Source: Candidatus Gastranaerophilales bacterium (GTDB lineage: Bacteria; Cyanobacteriota; Vampirovibrionia; Gastranaerophilales; Gastranaerophilaceae). From it: 26,311 bases of DNA. The notes under the pieces are model-generated. The model was not told the origin of the DNA. It did no database searches and saw nothing but the letters and a program-made list of their open reading frames with translations. The stretch spans positions 1-26,311 of the forward strand of contig CANQOM010000004.1 in assembly GCA_947625445.1 (NCBI GenBank), written 5' to 3'. Shown here in pieces: positions 7,771 through 15,766 of this stretch (its first letter is position 1; each line of letters begins with the position of its first letter). Made by a program: the position numbers and the translations under genes.

Positions 7771-8199
7771 CTAAATACTTTCATCTTCTATTTCAAAATC
7801 ACTGTAGTCAAAATTTTCATTGCCATTTGCATCTTTATTAGCATTTTTAGGTTGTGGAGCTTTGCCCGGTACGGGTTTTTTGGGAGCTTGAGGATTAACT
7901 TGTTTGTTCATCGGCTTTTTTTCTGCCTGTGCCGGTTTTGTTTCTTTATTTCGAATTACATTATCAATTCTTACTCCGTATCTGTCGTTAAGAATGACAA
8001 GTTCGCCCGTCGCTACAATCTGATTTTCAACTCTCAATTTAATTTTGTTATCATATACCGAACCTACATCAATAACTAACCCCTCAGATATTTGCTTTAA
8101 TTCTCCAAGAGTCAATTTTACATTATCAAATTCCGCAACTGTATCAACAAGAATTGAATCCCACATATTTTGAGATTTAGAGCTTGTTTCATCTTCCAT
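7771..8199 (-). CDS. Possible internally translated FliN-like isoform (142 aa) of the SpoA gene
   Basis: Within the two-SpoA gene, codon 260 is an ATG (8199) preceded on the minus strand by AGGAGG (8212-8207) at 7 bases, a ribosome site as good as any in the window. Starting there yields MEDETSSKSQNMWDS, the second SpoA domain and the tail, which is the size and architecture of FliN. It lies exactly in the linker between the two SpoA domains. In SctQ-type genes (YscQ, SsaQ, Spa33) an internal start of this kind produces a short C-terminal partner needed by the ring. That this happens here is inference from sequence. Confidence 0.55.
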   Translation of the reverse strand: MEDETSSKSQNMWDSILVDTVAEFDNVKLTLGELKQISEGLVIDVGSVYDNKIKLRVENQIVATGELVILNDRYGVRIDNVIRNKETKPAQAEKKPMNKQVNPQAPKKPVPGKAPQPKNANKDANGNENFDYSDFEIEDESI

Positions 8200-8976
8200 A
8201 TGATTGCCTCCTAAATTTTTATCAATACTTATTATTAACGAAGGATTCGGATTAATTCTAAATCGAACTTTTTCACCCTTCCACAATACTGACATCTCAT
8301 TTATATTACTTTCTTCAAGAAGAATAATATCTCCTTCTTCTATTGTTTTTATATCATTTAGTGCTATTTTACTTGAACCGGGACTAACACTTACATTTAC
8401 TTTTACTTTATTAAGATGTTCTATATTGTAAATACCTTTTTTTTGTTCTTTTTCAAAACCCACTAACATATAATCAGGTATTGATATTATTATTTTCCCT
8501 GAATGTTGTGAATTTAAAGATATAAAAAATGTTAAATCATATTCTTTTGAAGAATCAATTACTTTTTTATTAATTTCAGTTTTATCTAAAAATTCTTGAA
8601 TATTTTCGTAAATTTCAACAGTTAAGGATTTTATAAGCATAGCCTCAATATTGGTAAGTCCTTCAAGAGTAAAAGGTGTTTCCTTAACTCCTAAAGCATT
8701 ATCCAATAATGCTCCGATAGCTCCTGCGGATATTTTTATTTTTATATCCGACATCTTTGTTACAGGTATTTTATTGACAAAATATTCATCACCGTAAAAA
8801 AGTATATTTTCTCCGCCGGTTACGCTCATAAATCTTAAATTTATATCCTTTTGGAAAAATTCATTTATTGTCTTTTTTACATTTAAATAAATATCGGAAT
8901 ATAACCCGGGATAACCTATAAACAGGTTATTCAGCTTTTTTTGTTTTGTATTCATATTAATTCCGATTGCCGTCAT
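7771..8976 (-). CDS. FliM/FliN-like flagellar switch (C-ring) protein with two SpoA domains
   Basis: Probable component of the rotor C-ring that binds export and chemotaxis proteins. Residues about 1-180 resemble the middle domain of FliM/FliY weakly (FTLEGLTNIEAMLIKSLTVE at about 102-121). A first SpoA domain covers about 184-253 and a second about 271-338; the latter is FliN-like (LTLGELKQISEGLVIDVG, then ATGELVILNDRYGVRIDNV). The tail (345-401) is rich in Lys, Pro, Gln and Asn and ends in an acidic DYSDFEIEDES. The FliM N-terminal CheY-binding motif EIDALL is not seen. Two SpoA domains in one chain recall SctQ/YscQ of virulence systems, but fliO next door argues for a flagellum. The ATG at 8976 follows AGGGTGAG. 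An internal in-frame start at 8199 is described separately. It is the first gene of the operon. Confidence 0.85.
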   Translation of the reverse strand: MTAIGINMNTKQKKLNNLFIGYPGLYSDIYLNVKKTINEFFQKDINLRFMSVTGGENILFYGDEYFVNKIPVTKMSDIKIKISAGAIGALLDNALGVKETPFTLEGLTNIEAMLIKSLTVEIYENIQEFLDKTEINKKVIDSSKEYDLTFFISLNSQHSGKIIISIPDYMLVGFEKEQKKGIYNIEHLNKVKVNVSVSPGSSKIALNDIKTIEEGDIILLEESNINEMSVLWKGEKVRFRINPNPSLIISIDKNLGGNHMEDETSSKSQNMWDSILVDTVAEFDNVKLTLGELKQISEGLVIDVGSVYDNKIKLRVENQIVATGELVILNDRYGVRIDNVIRNKETKPAQAEKKPMNKQVNPQAPKKPVPGKAPQPKNANKDANGNENFDYSDFEIEDESI

Positions 8977-9200
8977 TACTCACCCTAATCTTATCCCTCA
9001 CAAATAATATATATTTTTTACCATGTTAAGGAATCATATATATGTTGTATTTTTTATTCACAATAAATTATAAAGACCGATTACTTATTAAGGATTTATG
9101 CACTTTAATCAAGCTTTTCTTATAAATCATAAATTTGAATGATAAAAAATCAGCTGAAATTTTTTATACTAAGCAAATAATAGTAAAGATTCGGGTGAAT

Positions 9201-10073
9201 ATGGCAAAAACTAATACCAAAAAAGTTAAGATACAAGAACAAAAACCTGATTTACGGATTGTAAAAAAGGTAAAAACTAAGCCATACAATGATATTGATT
9301 TAAATAATTGGAAAGATTATCCTCATATAAAAACAGATACATGGTGGGAATTTGCCGCAAGAGATAATACTCATGGTCACTCTAATGACTATCACGGGAA
9401 TTATATTCCGCAAATTGCTCAACAACTTTATGAAAGATTTACCAGAAAAGGTGATGTTATATTAGATATGTTTTTAGGCTCCGGCACTTCTGCAATCGAA
9501 GCTTTAAATATGAACAGAAAATGTATAGGAGTTGAGCTAAAACAAGAACAAGTCAATATTGTTAAAAATAAATTTACTCAAAAAGAACTTGTAACAGATA
9601 TAAATCTTATTTGTTATGACAGTGCAAATGAAAGTGTAAAAGATAAAATTCAGGCAAGACTCGATATTTTAAGAAAAGATAAAGCACAATTTCTAATGCT
9701 ACATCCGCCTTATGATAATATTATTAAATTTTCAGATAAAAAAGAAGATTTATCTAACTGCAAATCTACTGAAGATTTTTATAATTTATTCCAAAAAGTT
9801 GCTAAAAACGGATATGATATGCTTGAAAAAGGCAGACACGCAGCACTTATAATCGGAGATAAATATGAAAACGGCGAAATTATTCCGTTAAGCTCAGATT
9901 GTGCTAATAAAATGCGTGAAATCGGATTTAAAATGAAAGCTATTATTGTTAAAAATATGGAAGGAAATGAAAGAGCCAAAGGTAAAACTGCTAACCTATG
10001 GAGATACAGAGCTCTCAACGGCGGTTTCTATATTTTTAAACATGAGTATATCTATGTATTTCAAAAAGTTTAG
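9201..10073 (+). CDS. Orphan DNA methyltransferase (N4-cytosine/N6-adenine type)
   Basis: Predicted AdoMet-dependent DNA methylase. Counted from the ATG at 9201 (290 residues): the AdoMet-binding motif I VILDMFLGSGTS (87-97) and motif II CIGVELKQEQ (108-117) are followed by the catalytic motif IV as LHPPYDNIIKFSD (167-179). Motif order is therefore I then IV. The catalytic tetrapeptide is HPPY where D/N/S-PP-Y is usual, which makes the target base uncertain. A second conserved block, RHAALIIGDKYENGEIIPLS (212-231), resembles the motif V-VI region. The frame can be extended to a TTG at 9135, but the ATG at 9201 has GGGTG upstream and is preferred. No restriction endonuclease, specificity subunit or other phage gene is nearby. 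It converges with rfaE2 with only 4 bases between stops. Confidence 0.85.
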   Translation: MAKTNTKKVKIQEQKPDLRIVKKVKTKPYNDIDLNNWKDYPHIKTDTWWEFAARDNTHGHSNDYHGNYIPQIAQQLYERFTRKGDVILDMFLGSGTSAIEALNMNRKCIGVELKQEQVNIVKNKFTQKELVTDINLICYDSANESVKDKIQARLDILRKDKAQFLMLHPPYDNIIKFSDKKEDLSNCKSTEDFYNLFQKVAKNGYDMLEKGRHAALIIGDKYENGEIIPLSSDCANKMREIGFKMKAIIVKNMEGNERAKGKTANLWRYRALNGGFYIFKHEYIYVFQKV

Positions 10074-10077
10074 ATAA

Positions 10078-10539
10078 CTATTTTTTCATTTTTTCAATAA
10101 TAGAAGTAGTTGATTTGCCTTCAACAAAAGGTATAAATTCAATTTTTCCGCCTTTTTCCATAATTGCTTTTGCTTCAGGCAAAGTTTCTATTGTATAATC
10201 AGCTCCTTTTGTATGTACATCAGGTGCTATTTTTAATAATAAATTCAAAGGTGATTCTTCATCAAATAAAATAACATAATCTACACTTCTTAATGCATTT
10301 AACACTTCAGCTCTGTCATTTTCGTTATTTATAGGTCTGTTTTCCCCTTTAATTTTTTTTACTGATTTATCTGAATTTAAAGCTACTATTAACACATCAC
10401 CATATTTTTTTGCTTGTTCCAAATATCTTACATGCCCGACATGTAAAATATCAAAACAACCGTTCGTTGTAACTATAGTTTTATTTTGACTTCTTAATTG
10501 CGATATTAATTTATCTATTTCTTCATATTTAACTAACAT
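10078..10539 (-). CDS. rfaE2: D-glycero-beta-D-manno-heptose 1-phosphate adenylyltransferase
   Basis: Activates heptose 1-phosphate with ATP to ADP-heptose, used for the LPS inner core or other surface glycans and glycoproteins. The 153-residue nucleotidyltransferase has the signature TTNGCFDILHVGHVRYL (24-40) with the H33-V-G-H36 catalytic pair, then LNSDKSVKKIKGENRPI and the C-terminal GKSTTSII (141-148), all typical of the HldE C-terminal/RfaE2 family. The kinase half (HldE domain I or HldA) is not fused and not in the window. The ATG at 10539 has AAAGG about 7 bases upstream. A strong intrinsic terminator ends only 15 bases upstream of the ATG, so expression depends on read-through or on a promoter inside that short interval. 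Confidence 0.92.
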   Translation of the reverse strand: MLVKYEEIDKLISQLRSQNKTIVTTNGCFDILHVGHVRYLEQAKKYGDVLIVALNSDKSVKKIKGENRPINNENDRAEVLNALRSVDYVILFDEESPLNLLLKIAPDVHTKGADYTIETLPEAKAIMEKGGKIEFIPFVEGKSTTSIIEKMKK

Positions 10540-10554
10540 ATAAAAACCTTTATA

Positions 10555-10585
10555 AAAAAGTACGGGGAAAATCCCCGTACTTTTT
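10555..10585 (-). terminator. Intrinsic terminator after the PpiC lipoprotein gene
   Basis: A perfect 13-base stem (10555-10567 with 10573-10585), core GTACGGGG/CCCCGTAC, encloses a 5-base loop and ends in a run of T on either strand. It begins 5 bases after the foldase stop and would stop transcription from mfd and the foldase gene before rfaE2. Confidence 0.9.
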
Positions 10586-10590
10586 AACTA

Positions 10591-11733
10591 TTATTTTGTT
10601 TCTTGAGCTTGATCTTGAGATAATGCCTTTTGTAATTCCGGATTATCACTTGATGCTTTTTTTATTAATTTTTGAATATTTTCAGGATTATAATCTTCAT
10701 TTAAATATTCAATTTTAGCATCTTTTCTTAGAGCTTCAATTTTATTTTTTAATATTTCAACTTTATCCTGGCTTTCAAGGTAATTAATAATATCTTTTTT
10801 ACTTTCATTAAAAGATAATTTACCGGCTTCAGATCTGTCTGTTACCATAATAATATGGAAGCCGTAGGGAGTTTGAATAACTTCACTTATAGTGTTAGGT
10901 TTCATTTCAAAAGCTTTATTAGCAAAAGCTTCAACCATTTCATCTTTAGCAAAGAAACCCAAATCTCCTCCTCTTATTGCAGTTGCAGCATCTTGAGAAT
11001 TTTCTTTTGCCACTTTAGCAAAGCTTGATGGTGATTTTTTTACTTTTGCCTGAAGTGATTCAGCTTTCTTTTTTGCTAATTCCATTTGTTCTTTAGTTTT
11101 TGCTTCCAATTCTTCATCTGTTATTTCTTTATTTTCTTCTTTTAATTTTGCCTTAATTTGATCAGGATTTGCGGAAATTAATATATGAGATGCTCTAACT
11201 CTTTTTGGATATTTAAATTTATCAATATTTTCATCATAATATTTTTTTGCTTCTTTATCACCAACTGATACCATTGCTATTGAATCAACAAACTTCTTTA
11301 ATTTTATTTCATCTTCTAAATCTTTAACAAATTGTTCATATGTTACACCGTTTGTTTTTAAAATTTGGTTTAATTGTTCTTTTGAACCGAATTTTGATAT
11401 TATATCTTTTTCTGTTTGTTCTATTTCACTTTTTGATACAGTAATTTTCCTCTTTTCCATTTCTTCATTTAATAGCGCTTTTACTATTAATTCAGAAACA
11501 ACTTTTTCTTTCATCATAAGAGCAAAAACGTTATTCGGGTCTGATTTTAAATCAATTCCCATTTGTGAGAACATATTATTTGCAGTTACTGATTCATATG
11601 CTTTGTTATATTCATTTTGTGTAATTACAGTATTATTTATTTTTATGAGATTACTATTACCTTTATTAAATGTACAACCCGTAAAAATAAACATCATTAC
11701 AAAAGCGAATAAAGCTATTTTCAACTTGTTCAT
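10591..11733 (-). CDS. Peptidyl-prolyl isomerase lipoprotein (parvulin/PpiC type, SurA/PrsA-like)
   Basis: Folding factor for exported proteins, anchored to a membrane on the outer face. The N-terminus is a lipoprotein signal peptide with lipobox FTGC, lipidated Cys20. Residues about 25-160 form a SurA-N-like chaperone region, including NNTVITQNEYNKAYE. The parvulin domain (about 176-300) shows RASHILIS (180-187), RGGDLGFFAKDEM (254-266) and TPYGFHIIMVTDR (288-300), with a helical insertion at 190-230. A Lys/Gln-rich helical tail ends the 380-residue chain. It could be named prsA or surA, but the family is too broad to choose. The ATG at 11733 has AAGGAG upstream and lies 22 bases after the mfd stop, so it is co-transcribed with mfd, as in several Firmicutes. 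Confidence 0.92.
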   Translation of the reverse strand: MNKLKIALFAFVMMFIFTGCTFNKGNSNLIKINNTVITQNEYNKAYESVTANNMFSQMGIDLKSDPNNVFALMMKEKVVSELIVKALLNEEMEKRKITVSKSEIEQTEKDIISKFGSKEQLNQILKTNGVTYEQFVKDLEDEIKLKKFVDSIAMVSVGDKEAKKYYDENIDKFKYPKRVRASHILISANPDQIKAKLKEENKEITDEELEAKTKEQMELAKKKAESLQAKVKKSPSSFAKVAKENSQDAATAIRGGDLGFFAKDEMVEAFANKAFEMKPNTISEVIQTPYGFHIIMVTDRSEAGKLSFNESKKDIINYLESQDKVEILKNKIEALRKDAKIEYLNEDYNPENIQKLIKKASSDNPELQKALSQDQAQETK

Positions 11734-11755
11734 TATTTATATCTCCTTATTTTTT

Positions 11756-14700
11756 CTATCCTTGTTTTTTTAAATTATAATCATTACCTGTTTTTATTAT
11801 ATGATAAAATAAATTAGAAAGAATGTTAAACAATTCTTCAAAATTTAAATATGCTCTGTTTAATAATAAAATGCTATTACCCTCGGTACAAGATTTTGGA
11901 GCTATTGTATATTTTATATATTTCGTAATATTTTTATCTGCATTAGCTGAAATAATATTCCATTCCCCTTTAGATAAAGAAGTATAAATTCTGACAGAAG
12001 AATCTGCTTCACGGATTAAAGAAATTCCCGCTTGAGTAGCTAATAATCTTAAACGTACTAACTTTATAAGATTTTCAACCGGTTCAGACATTTTAGAAAA
12101 CCTGTCTTTCCATTCAGATTGAATAGCATCAAGTTCCGTTATTGATTTTACGTCAGCCAGACGTTTGTATTCAATCATCTTTTGTTCTTTAGAACCTACC
12201 CATTCATCCGGTATATAAGCAGTTACGTTTATATCTACTATTGCCGGCTTATATTCTTGTACTTTTCCTTCTTGTATTTCTGTTATAGCATCTTCCAATA
12301 ATTGACAATAAGTATCAAATCCTACATTAATCATCTGACCATGTTGCTTTGTACCCAATACATTACCGACACCTCTTATTTCGATATCTCTCATTGCTAT
12401 TTGATATCCGCTTCCTAAATTAGTAAATTCTTTTATATATTGAAGTCTTTTAATCGCATCTTTTGTTAAATTTTTAGAATTTTTATAAAGACAGTAACAA
12501 AAAGCTTGACGGTCTGTTCTGCCTACTCTTCCTCGTATTTGATATAATTGTGCCAGCCCGAATTTATCTGCATCATGTATTATTATTGTATTAGCGTTTG
12601 GTATATCTAACCCTGATTCTATGATAGTGGTACATAAAAGTACATCATACTCTTTATTCAGGAAATCAGTCATAATTTGTTCAAGCTGATTTTTATCCAT
12701 TTGACCATGTGCGACTGCCAATCTTATATTCGGCAAAAGTGTTTTTAACCCTTGTGCAAATTCATATATACTTTCAACACGATTGTATAAATAGAAAACC
12801 TGACCTTCTCTTTCTATCTCGTAGTTAATAGCATTTTTTACTATTGAATCTTTATATTCAGCTACAAATGTTTTTATGGGAAGTCTGTTTGTAGGAGCAG
12901 TGTTGATTATACTCATGTCTTTTATTCCCGATAATGACATATAAAGTGTTCTTGGTATAGGAGTTGCTGACATGGTTAAAATATCTATATTCTTCTTCAA
13001 TCTTTTAAGCTTTTCTTTATGTGCCACACCAAATTTATGCTCTTCATCAATAACAAGCAGACCTAAATCTTTAAAATTTATATCATCTTGTAAAAGCCTG
13101 TGTGTGCCAATAATAACATCAATTTCTCCAAGAGTAAGTTTTCTCAATACTTCTTTTTGTTCTTTAGTACTTTTAAATCTTGATAAAAATTCAACTTTAA
13201 CAGGAAAAGGTTTAAATCTGTCAGAAATTGTTTGATAATGCTGCATAGCAAGAATTGTAGTCGGTACAACAATAGCTGCTTGCTTAGATGACATTACTGC
13301 TTTAAAAATAGCTCTTATAGCTACTTCCGTTTTACCGAACCCAACATCTCCGCATATTAATCTATCCATAGGTTTATCTGATTCCATATCCTCTTTTGTT
13401 TCGGCTATTGCTTTCATTTGGTCGGGAGTTTCACTATATCCAAACGCATCTTCCATTTCATACTGCCAAACAGTATCCGGTTCAAATGCAAATCCTTGAG
13501 ATAATTTTCTCAAAGCATAAAGATTTATTAAATCCTGAGCAACTTCTTCCACTGCTTTTTTTACTTTTGTTTTTGTATTGTTCCAATCATTACCGCCCAT
13601 TTTTGATAAAGGAGGCAATACATTCCCGGAACCTCTGTATCTGCATAACATATTTATTTGTTCCGCAGGTATATGAAGTTTATCCCCTCTTGCATATTCA
13701 AGTGTTAAATAATCCTTTTCTTCGGAATCAATTACTTGTTTTGAAAGCCCCTTAAATATTCCGATTCCGTGAACCATATGAACTATATAGTCCCCTTCTT
13801 GAATATCATTTAAAGTTTCTATAAAATCCAAATTTTCACGCTTGTAATTATATCTTAATCCCGTTATTTCTTTTGAACGCTTATTAAAAAACTCTTTATC
13901 AGTTATAATTATTAAATTACAATCTTGAATTACACTTCCTGATAAAACTATATTATCCGTTATGCAAACGGAATTTCCAGTATTTATATCATAAGAGTAG
14001 GGTATTTCATACTCTTTAAATATTTCTTCAATTCTGTTTTTATAATCTGTTGCAGCAATAATTTTATAATTTTGATGTAATTTTTCAGAAATATAATTTA
14101 CTATACCTTCAATACCGTTGGAAAAATATGGTATTAATTCCGTATTAAGTTCAATATTTATATCAAAGTCTTCGGATAAAAAGTTATCAAAATATATTTT
14201 TTCAAACCCGCTAAGTGTTGTAAGAAAATCTTTTAAATTAAAATGATTTTTTTTGGTTAACGGAAGAGTTAAATGATTTTTGATATTCTCATCATATTGT
14301 GTATTAAGATTTTCATCAATTTGTTCATAACGAGATTTAAATTTTGTATAATCATCAAAAACAAATATAAAATCTTTTGGAATCAGGCGTGAAATTACCG
14401 TTAAATCAGGATTAAATAAAGATTCATAATACTCAATTCCTTCAAAATAAGTTTCAGATTTAAGATTTTCAAGTAATTCTATCTGATTTTCATCATTTTT
14501 ATCCGCTATTTTTTCAATAATTTTATAAGAATCTTTATCAAGTATAAATTTATAAATCGGTTGAATAACTGCTTTATCCGCTTTATTAATACTTTTTTGA
14601 GAAGAAGAATCAAAAAATCTTATATCCGTTACAGTTTCACCCCAAAGCTCTAAACGAACAGGATTATTAGTAAGTGGAAAAATATCAATTATATCTCCTC

Positions 14701-15211
14701 TAATACTAAATTCACCAATATCTGCAACAAGTGTTTTCCTTTTGTATCCAAGTTTTACAAGTTTTATAGCAAGTTTTTCAACATCAATTTCTTCATTGAG
14801 TTTTATTTCTATATTATTTTTTTCGAAAAATAAAGAATCAGGAAATTTTTCAAATAATGCTTTTTGCGGAACTATAACAATATCAGCTTCTTTATTATTT
14901 AAAATTTGAATTTGTCCTGTATATTTATACAAGTTCTTTGAATTTGAATCATAAATTGAACCATCTTGATAAGGAAAAATTAATGCATTTTTATTAAACA
15001 ATTTTTTTATATCATTTTGAAATTTTAAAGCATCTTGCTCAGATTCAACAATAAAAATTAATTTTTTTTTATTCTTTATTAATAACTGGGCAATAATAAA
15101 AAGTTTTGCACAATTAGTTACTCCGCTTACTAAAAAAGAAGTTTTCTTTGCCAAAAGCGCATTAATTTTTTCCGAATATTCGCATTTTATATTCTTTACA
15201 AATTTTTGCAT
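11756..15211 (-). CDS. mfd: Transcription-repair coupling factor Mfd
   Basis: ATP-dependent translocase that removes RNA polymerase stalled at lesions and recruits the Uvr(A)BC system. The 1151-residue length is standard. The UvrB-like N-terminal region is at about 1-350 (GEFSIRGDIIDIFPL at 167-181). The RNA-polymerase-interacting module is near 470-545 (GDYIVHMVHGIGIFKGL). The helicase motor has ETPDQMKAI, Walker A GDVGFGKT (621-628), DEEH (722-725), TMSATPIPRT and QIRGRVGR (891-898). The TRCF C-terminal domain is at about 995-1100. No ribosome site precedes the ATG at 15211; instead a good promoter ends 6 bases before it, so the mRNA may be leaderless. The ppiC-type lipoprotein gene follows on the same transcript. 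Confidence 0.97.
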   Translation of the reverse strand: MQKFVKNIKCEYSEKINALLAKKTSFLVSGVTNCAKLFIIAQLLIKNKKKLIFIVESEQDALKFQNDIKKLFNKNALIFPYQDGSIYDSNSKNLYKYTGQIQILNNKEADIVIVPQKALFEKFPDSLFFEKNNIEIKLNEEIDVEKLAIKLVKLGYKRKTLVADIGEFSIRGDIIDIFPLTNNPVRLELWGETVTDIRFFDSSSQKSINKADKAVIQPIYKFILDKDSYKIIEKIADKNDENQIELLENLKSETYFEGIEYYESLFNPDLTVISRLIPKDFIFVFDDYTKFKSRYEQIDENLNTQYDENIKNHLTLPLTKKNHFNLKDFLTTLSGFEKIYFDNFLSEDFDINIELNTELIPYFSNGIEGIVNYISEKLHQNYKIIAATDYKNRIEEIFKEYEIPYSYDINTGNSVCITDNIVLSGSVIQDCNLIIITDKEFFNKRSKEITGLRYNYKRENLDFIETLNDIQEGDYIVHMVHGIGIFKGLSKQVIDSEEKDYLTLEYARGDKLHIPAEQINMLCRYRGSGNVLPPLSKMGGNDWNNTKTKVKKAVEEVAQDLINLYALRKLSQGFAFEPDTVWQYEMEDAFGYSETPDQMKAIAETKEDMESDKPMDRLICGDVGFGKTEVAIRAIFKAVMSSKQAAIVVPTTILAMQHYQTISDRFKPFPVKVEFLSRFKSTKEQKEVLRKLTLGEIDVIIGTHRLLQDDINFKDLGLLVIDEEHKFGVAHKEKLKRLKKNIDILTMSATPIPRTLYMSLSGIKDMSIINTAPTNRLPIKTFVAEYKDSIVKNAINYEIEREGQVFYLYNRVESIYEFAQGLKTLLPNIRLAVAHGQMDKNQLEQIMTDFLNKEYDVLLCTTIIESGLDIPNANTIIIHDADKFGLAQLYQIRGRVGRTDRQAFCYCLYKNSKNLTKDAIKRLQYIKEFTNLGSGYQIAMRDIEIRGVGNVLGTKQHGQMINVGFDTYCQLLEDAITEIQEGKVQEYKPAIVDINVTAYIPDEWVGSKEQKMIEYKRLADVKSITELDAIQSEWKDRFSKMSEPVENLIKLVRLRLLATQAGISLIREADSSVRIYTSLSKGEWNIISANADKNITKYIKYTIAPKSCTEGNSILLLNRAYLNFEELFNILSNLFYHIIKTGNDYNLKKQG

Positions 15212-15217
15212 TAATTA

Positions 15218-15246
15218 ATTTTAAATCTATAAAAAGAAATTATCAA
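15218..15246 (-). promoter_or_regulatory. Promoter of mfd, giving a probably leaderless transcript
   Basis: On the minus strand TTGATA (15246-15241), 17 bases, then TAAAAT (15223-15218). Only 6 bases (TAATTA) separate the -10 box from the ATG at 15211, so transcription would begin at about the start codon itself. No Shine-Dalgarno sequence is present. Confidence 0.55.
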
Positions 15247-15309
15247 TTATATATACGATTTAAAGGAAAAATAAATAATGTAATATGAAAAAAAGACGGA
15301 GACTTATTT

Positions 15310-15735
15310 ATGAAAAAATTATTAATTTTATTAAATCTAATTATTTTTAGTGCTGCTAATTCTGTTTATGCAGCCGGAATGGTTTATGACCCTACAGAAT
15401 TTCAAATTGATGAAAAAACAAATGTTATGGGCTCAGTAAAAGTACCGTCTAATGAAGAATTAATGACAAATATACAAAACACTACAAGATTAGCTCAAGA
15501 ATCTTTATCTGCACAATCTGATAATTTTAATAATGCACTTTTTGAACTTGATAGCGCTCAAGTTAATATTCGTAATGAATTATTGGATTATAAAGCTAAA
15601 TATCAGGAAGTAGATACTCAATATCAACTTATAAAAGAACAAAGAAGAGTTCTTAATCAACAAATTAAAAATGTTGAAAAACGTGTTAAAGATATAGAAC
15701 GCAGTAAGAATCATATTAGAAAAACCATGATATAA
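15310..15735 (+). CDS. Secreted coiled-coil protein of unknown function (141 aa)
   Basis: Not a recognised family. It opens with a clear signal peptide: MKKLLILLN, a hydrophobic core to about residue 16, then SVYA with likely cleavage after Ala21. The mature protein has a short polar N-terminal region (MVYDPTEFQIDEKTNVMGS) and, from about 45 to the end, a long heptad-like helix rich in Gln, Glu, Lys and Arg that should form a coiled coil (QLIKEQRRVLNQQIKNVEKR). The location would be periplasmic or extracellular. A periplasmic scaffold or chaperone is possible, but nothing shows it. GGAGA lies about 8 bases before the ATG at 15310. It is divergent from mfd and lies 31 bases upstream of comEC. 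Confidence 0.75.
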   Translation: MKKLLILLNLIIFSAANSVYAAGMVYDPTEFQIDEKTNVMGSVKVPSNEELMTNIQNTTRLAQESLSAQSDNFNNALFELDSAQVNIRNELLDYKAKYQEVDTQYQLIKEQRRVLNQQIKNVEKRVKDIERSKNHIRKTMI

Positions 15736-15737
15736 TT

Positions 15738-15757
15738 ATCCTTGTCTATACAAGGAT
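15738..15757 (+). promoter_or_regulatory. Hairpin in front of comEC covering its likely ribosome site
   Basis: A perfect inverted repeat ATCCTTG (15738-15744) and CAAGGAT (15751-15757) with a 6-base loop. The right arm contains AAGGA, the best Shine-Dalgarno match 10 bases before the comEC ATG. No T run follows, so it is not a terminator. The hairpin could mask the ribosome site. Confidence 0.4.
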
Positions 15758-15766
15758 GAAAAAGAG

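Noticed and set aside
5486..8976. Reading the fliR-fliQ-fliP cluster as a virulence type III secretion system
   Set aside because: A FliO-like gene directly precedes fliP, which is specific to flagella, and no needle, secretin or effector gene is present. The SctQ-like layout of the first gene remains worth noting.
9135..9200. TTG at 9135 as start of the DNA methyltransferase
   Set aside because: No ribosome site precedes it; the ATG at 9201 has GGGTG upstream and the extra 22 residues are not part of the methylase fold.
10074..10077. Terminator between the convergent methyltransferase and rfaE2 genes
   Set aside because: Only four bases separate the stops and no stem-loop with T run is visible there.
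12972..13755. Plus-strand open frames inside mfd
   Set aside because: They are antisense shadows of a full-length, clearly conserved gene, with no ribosome sites and Ser/Leu/Phe-rich random-looking translations.
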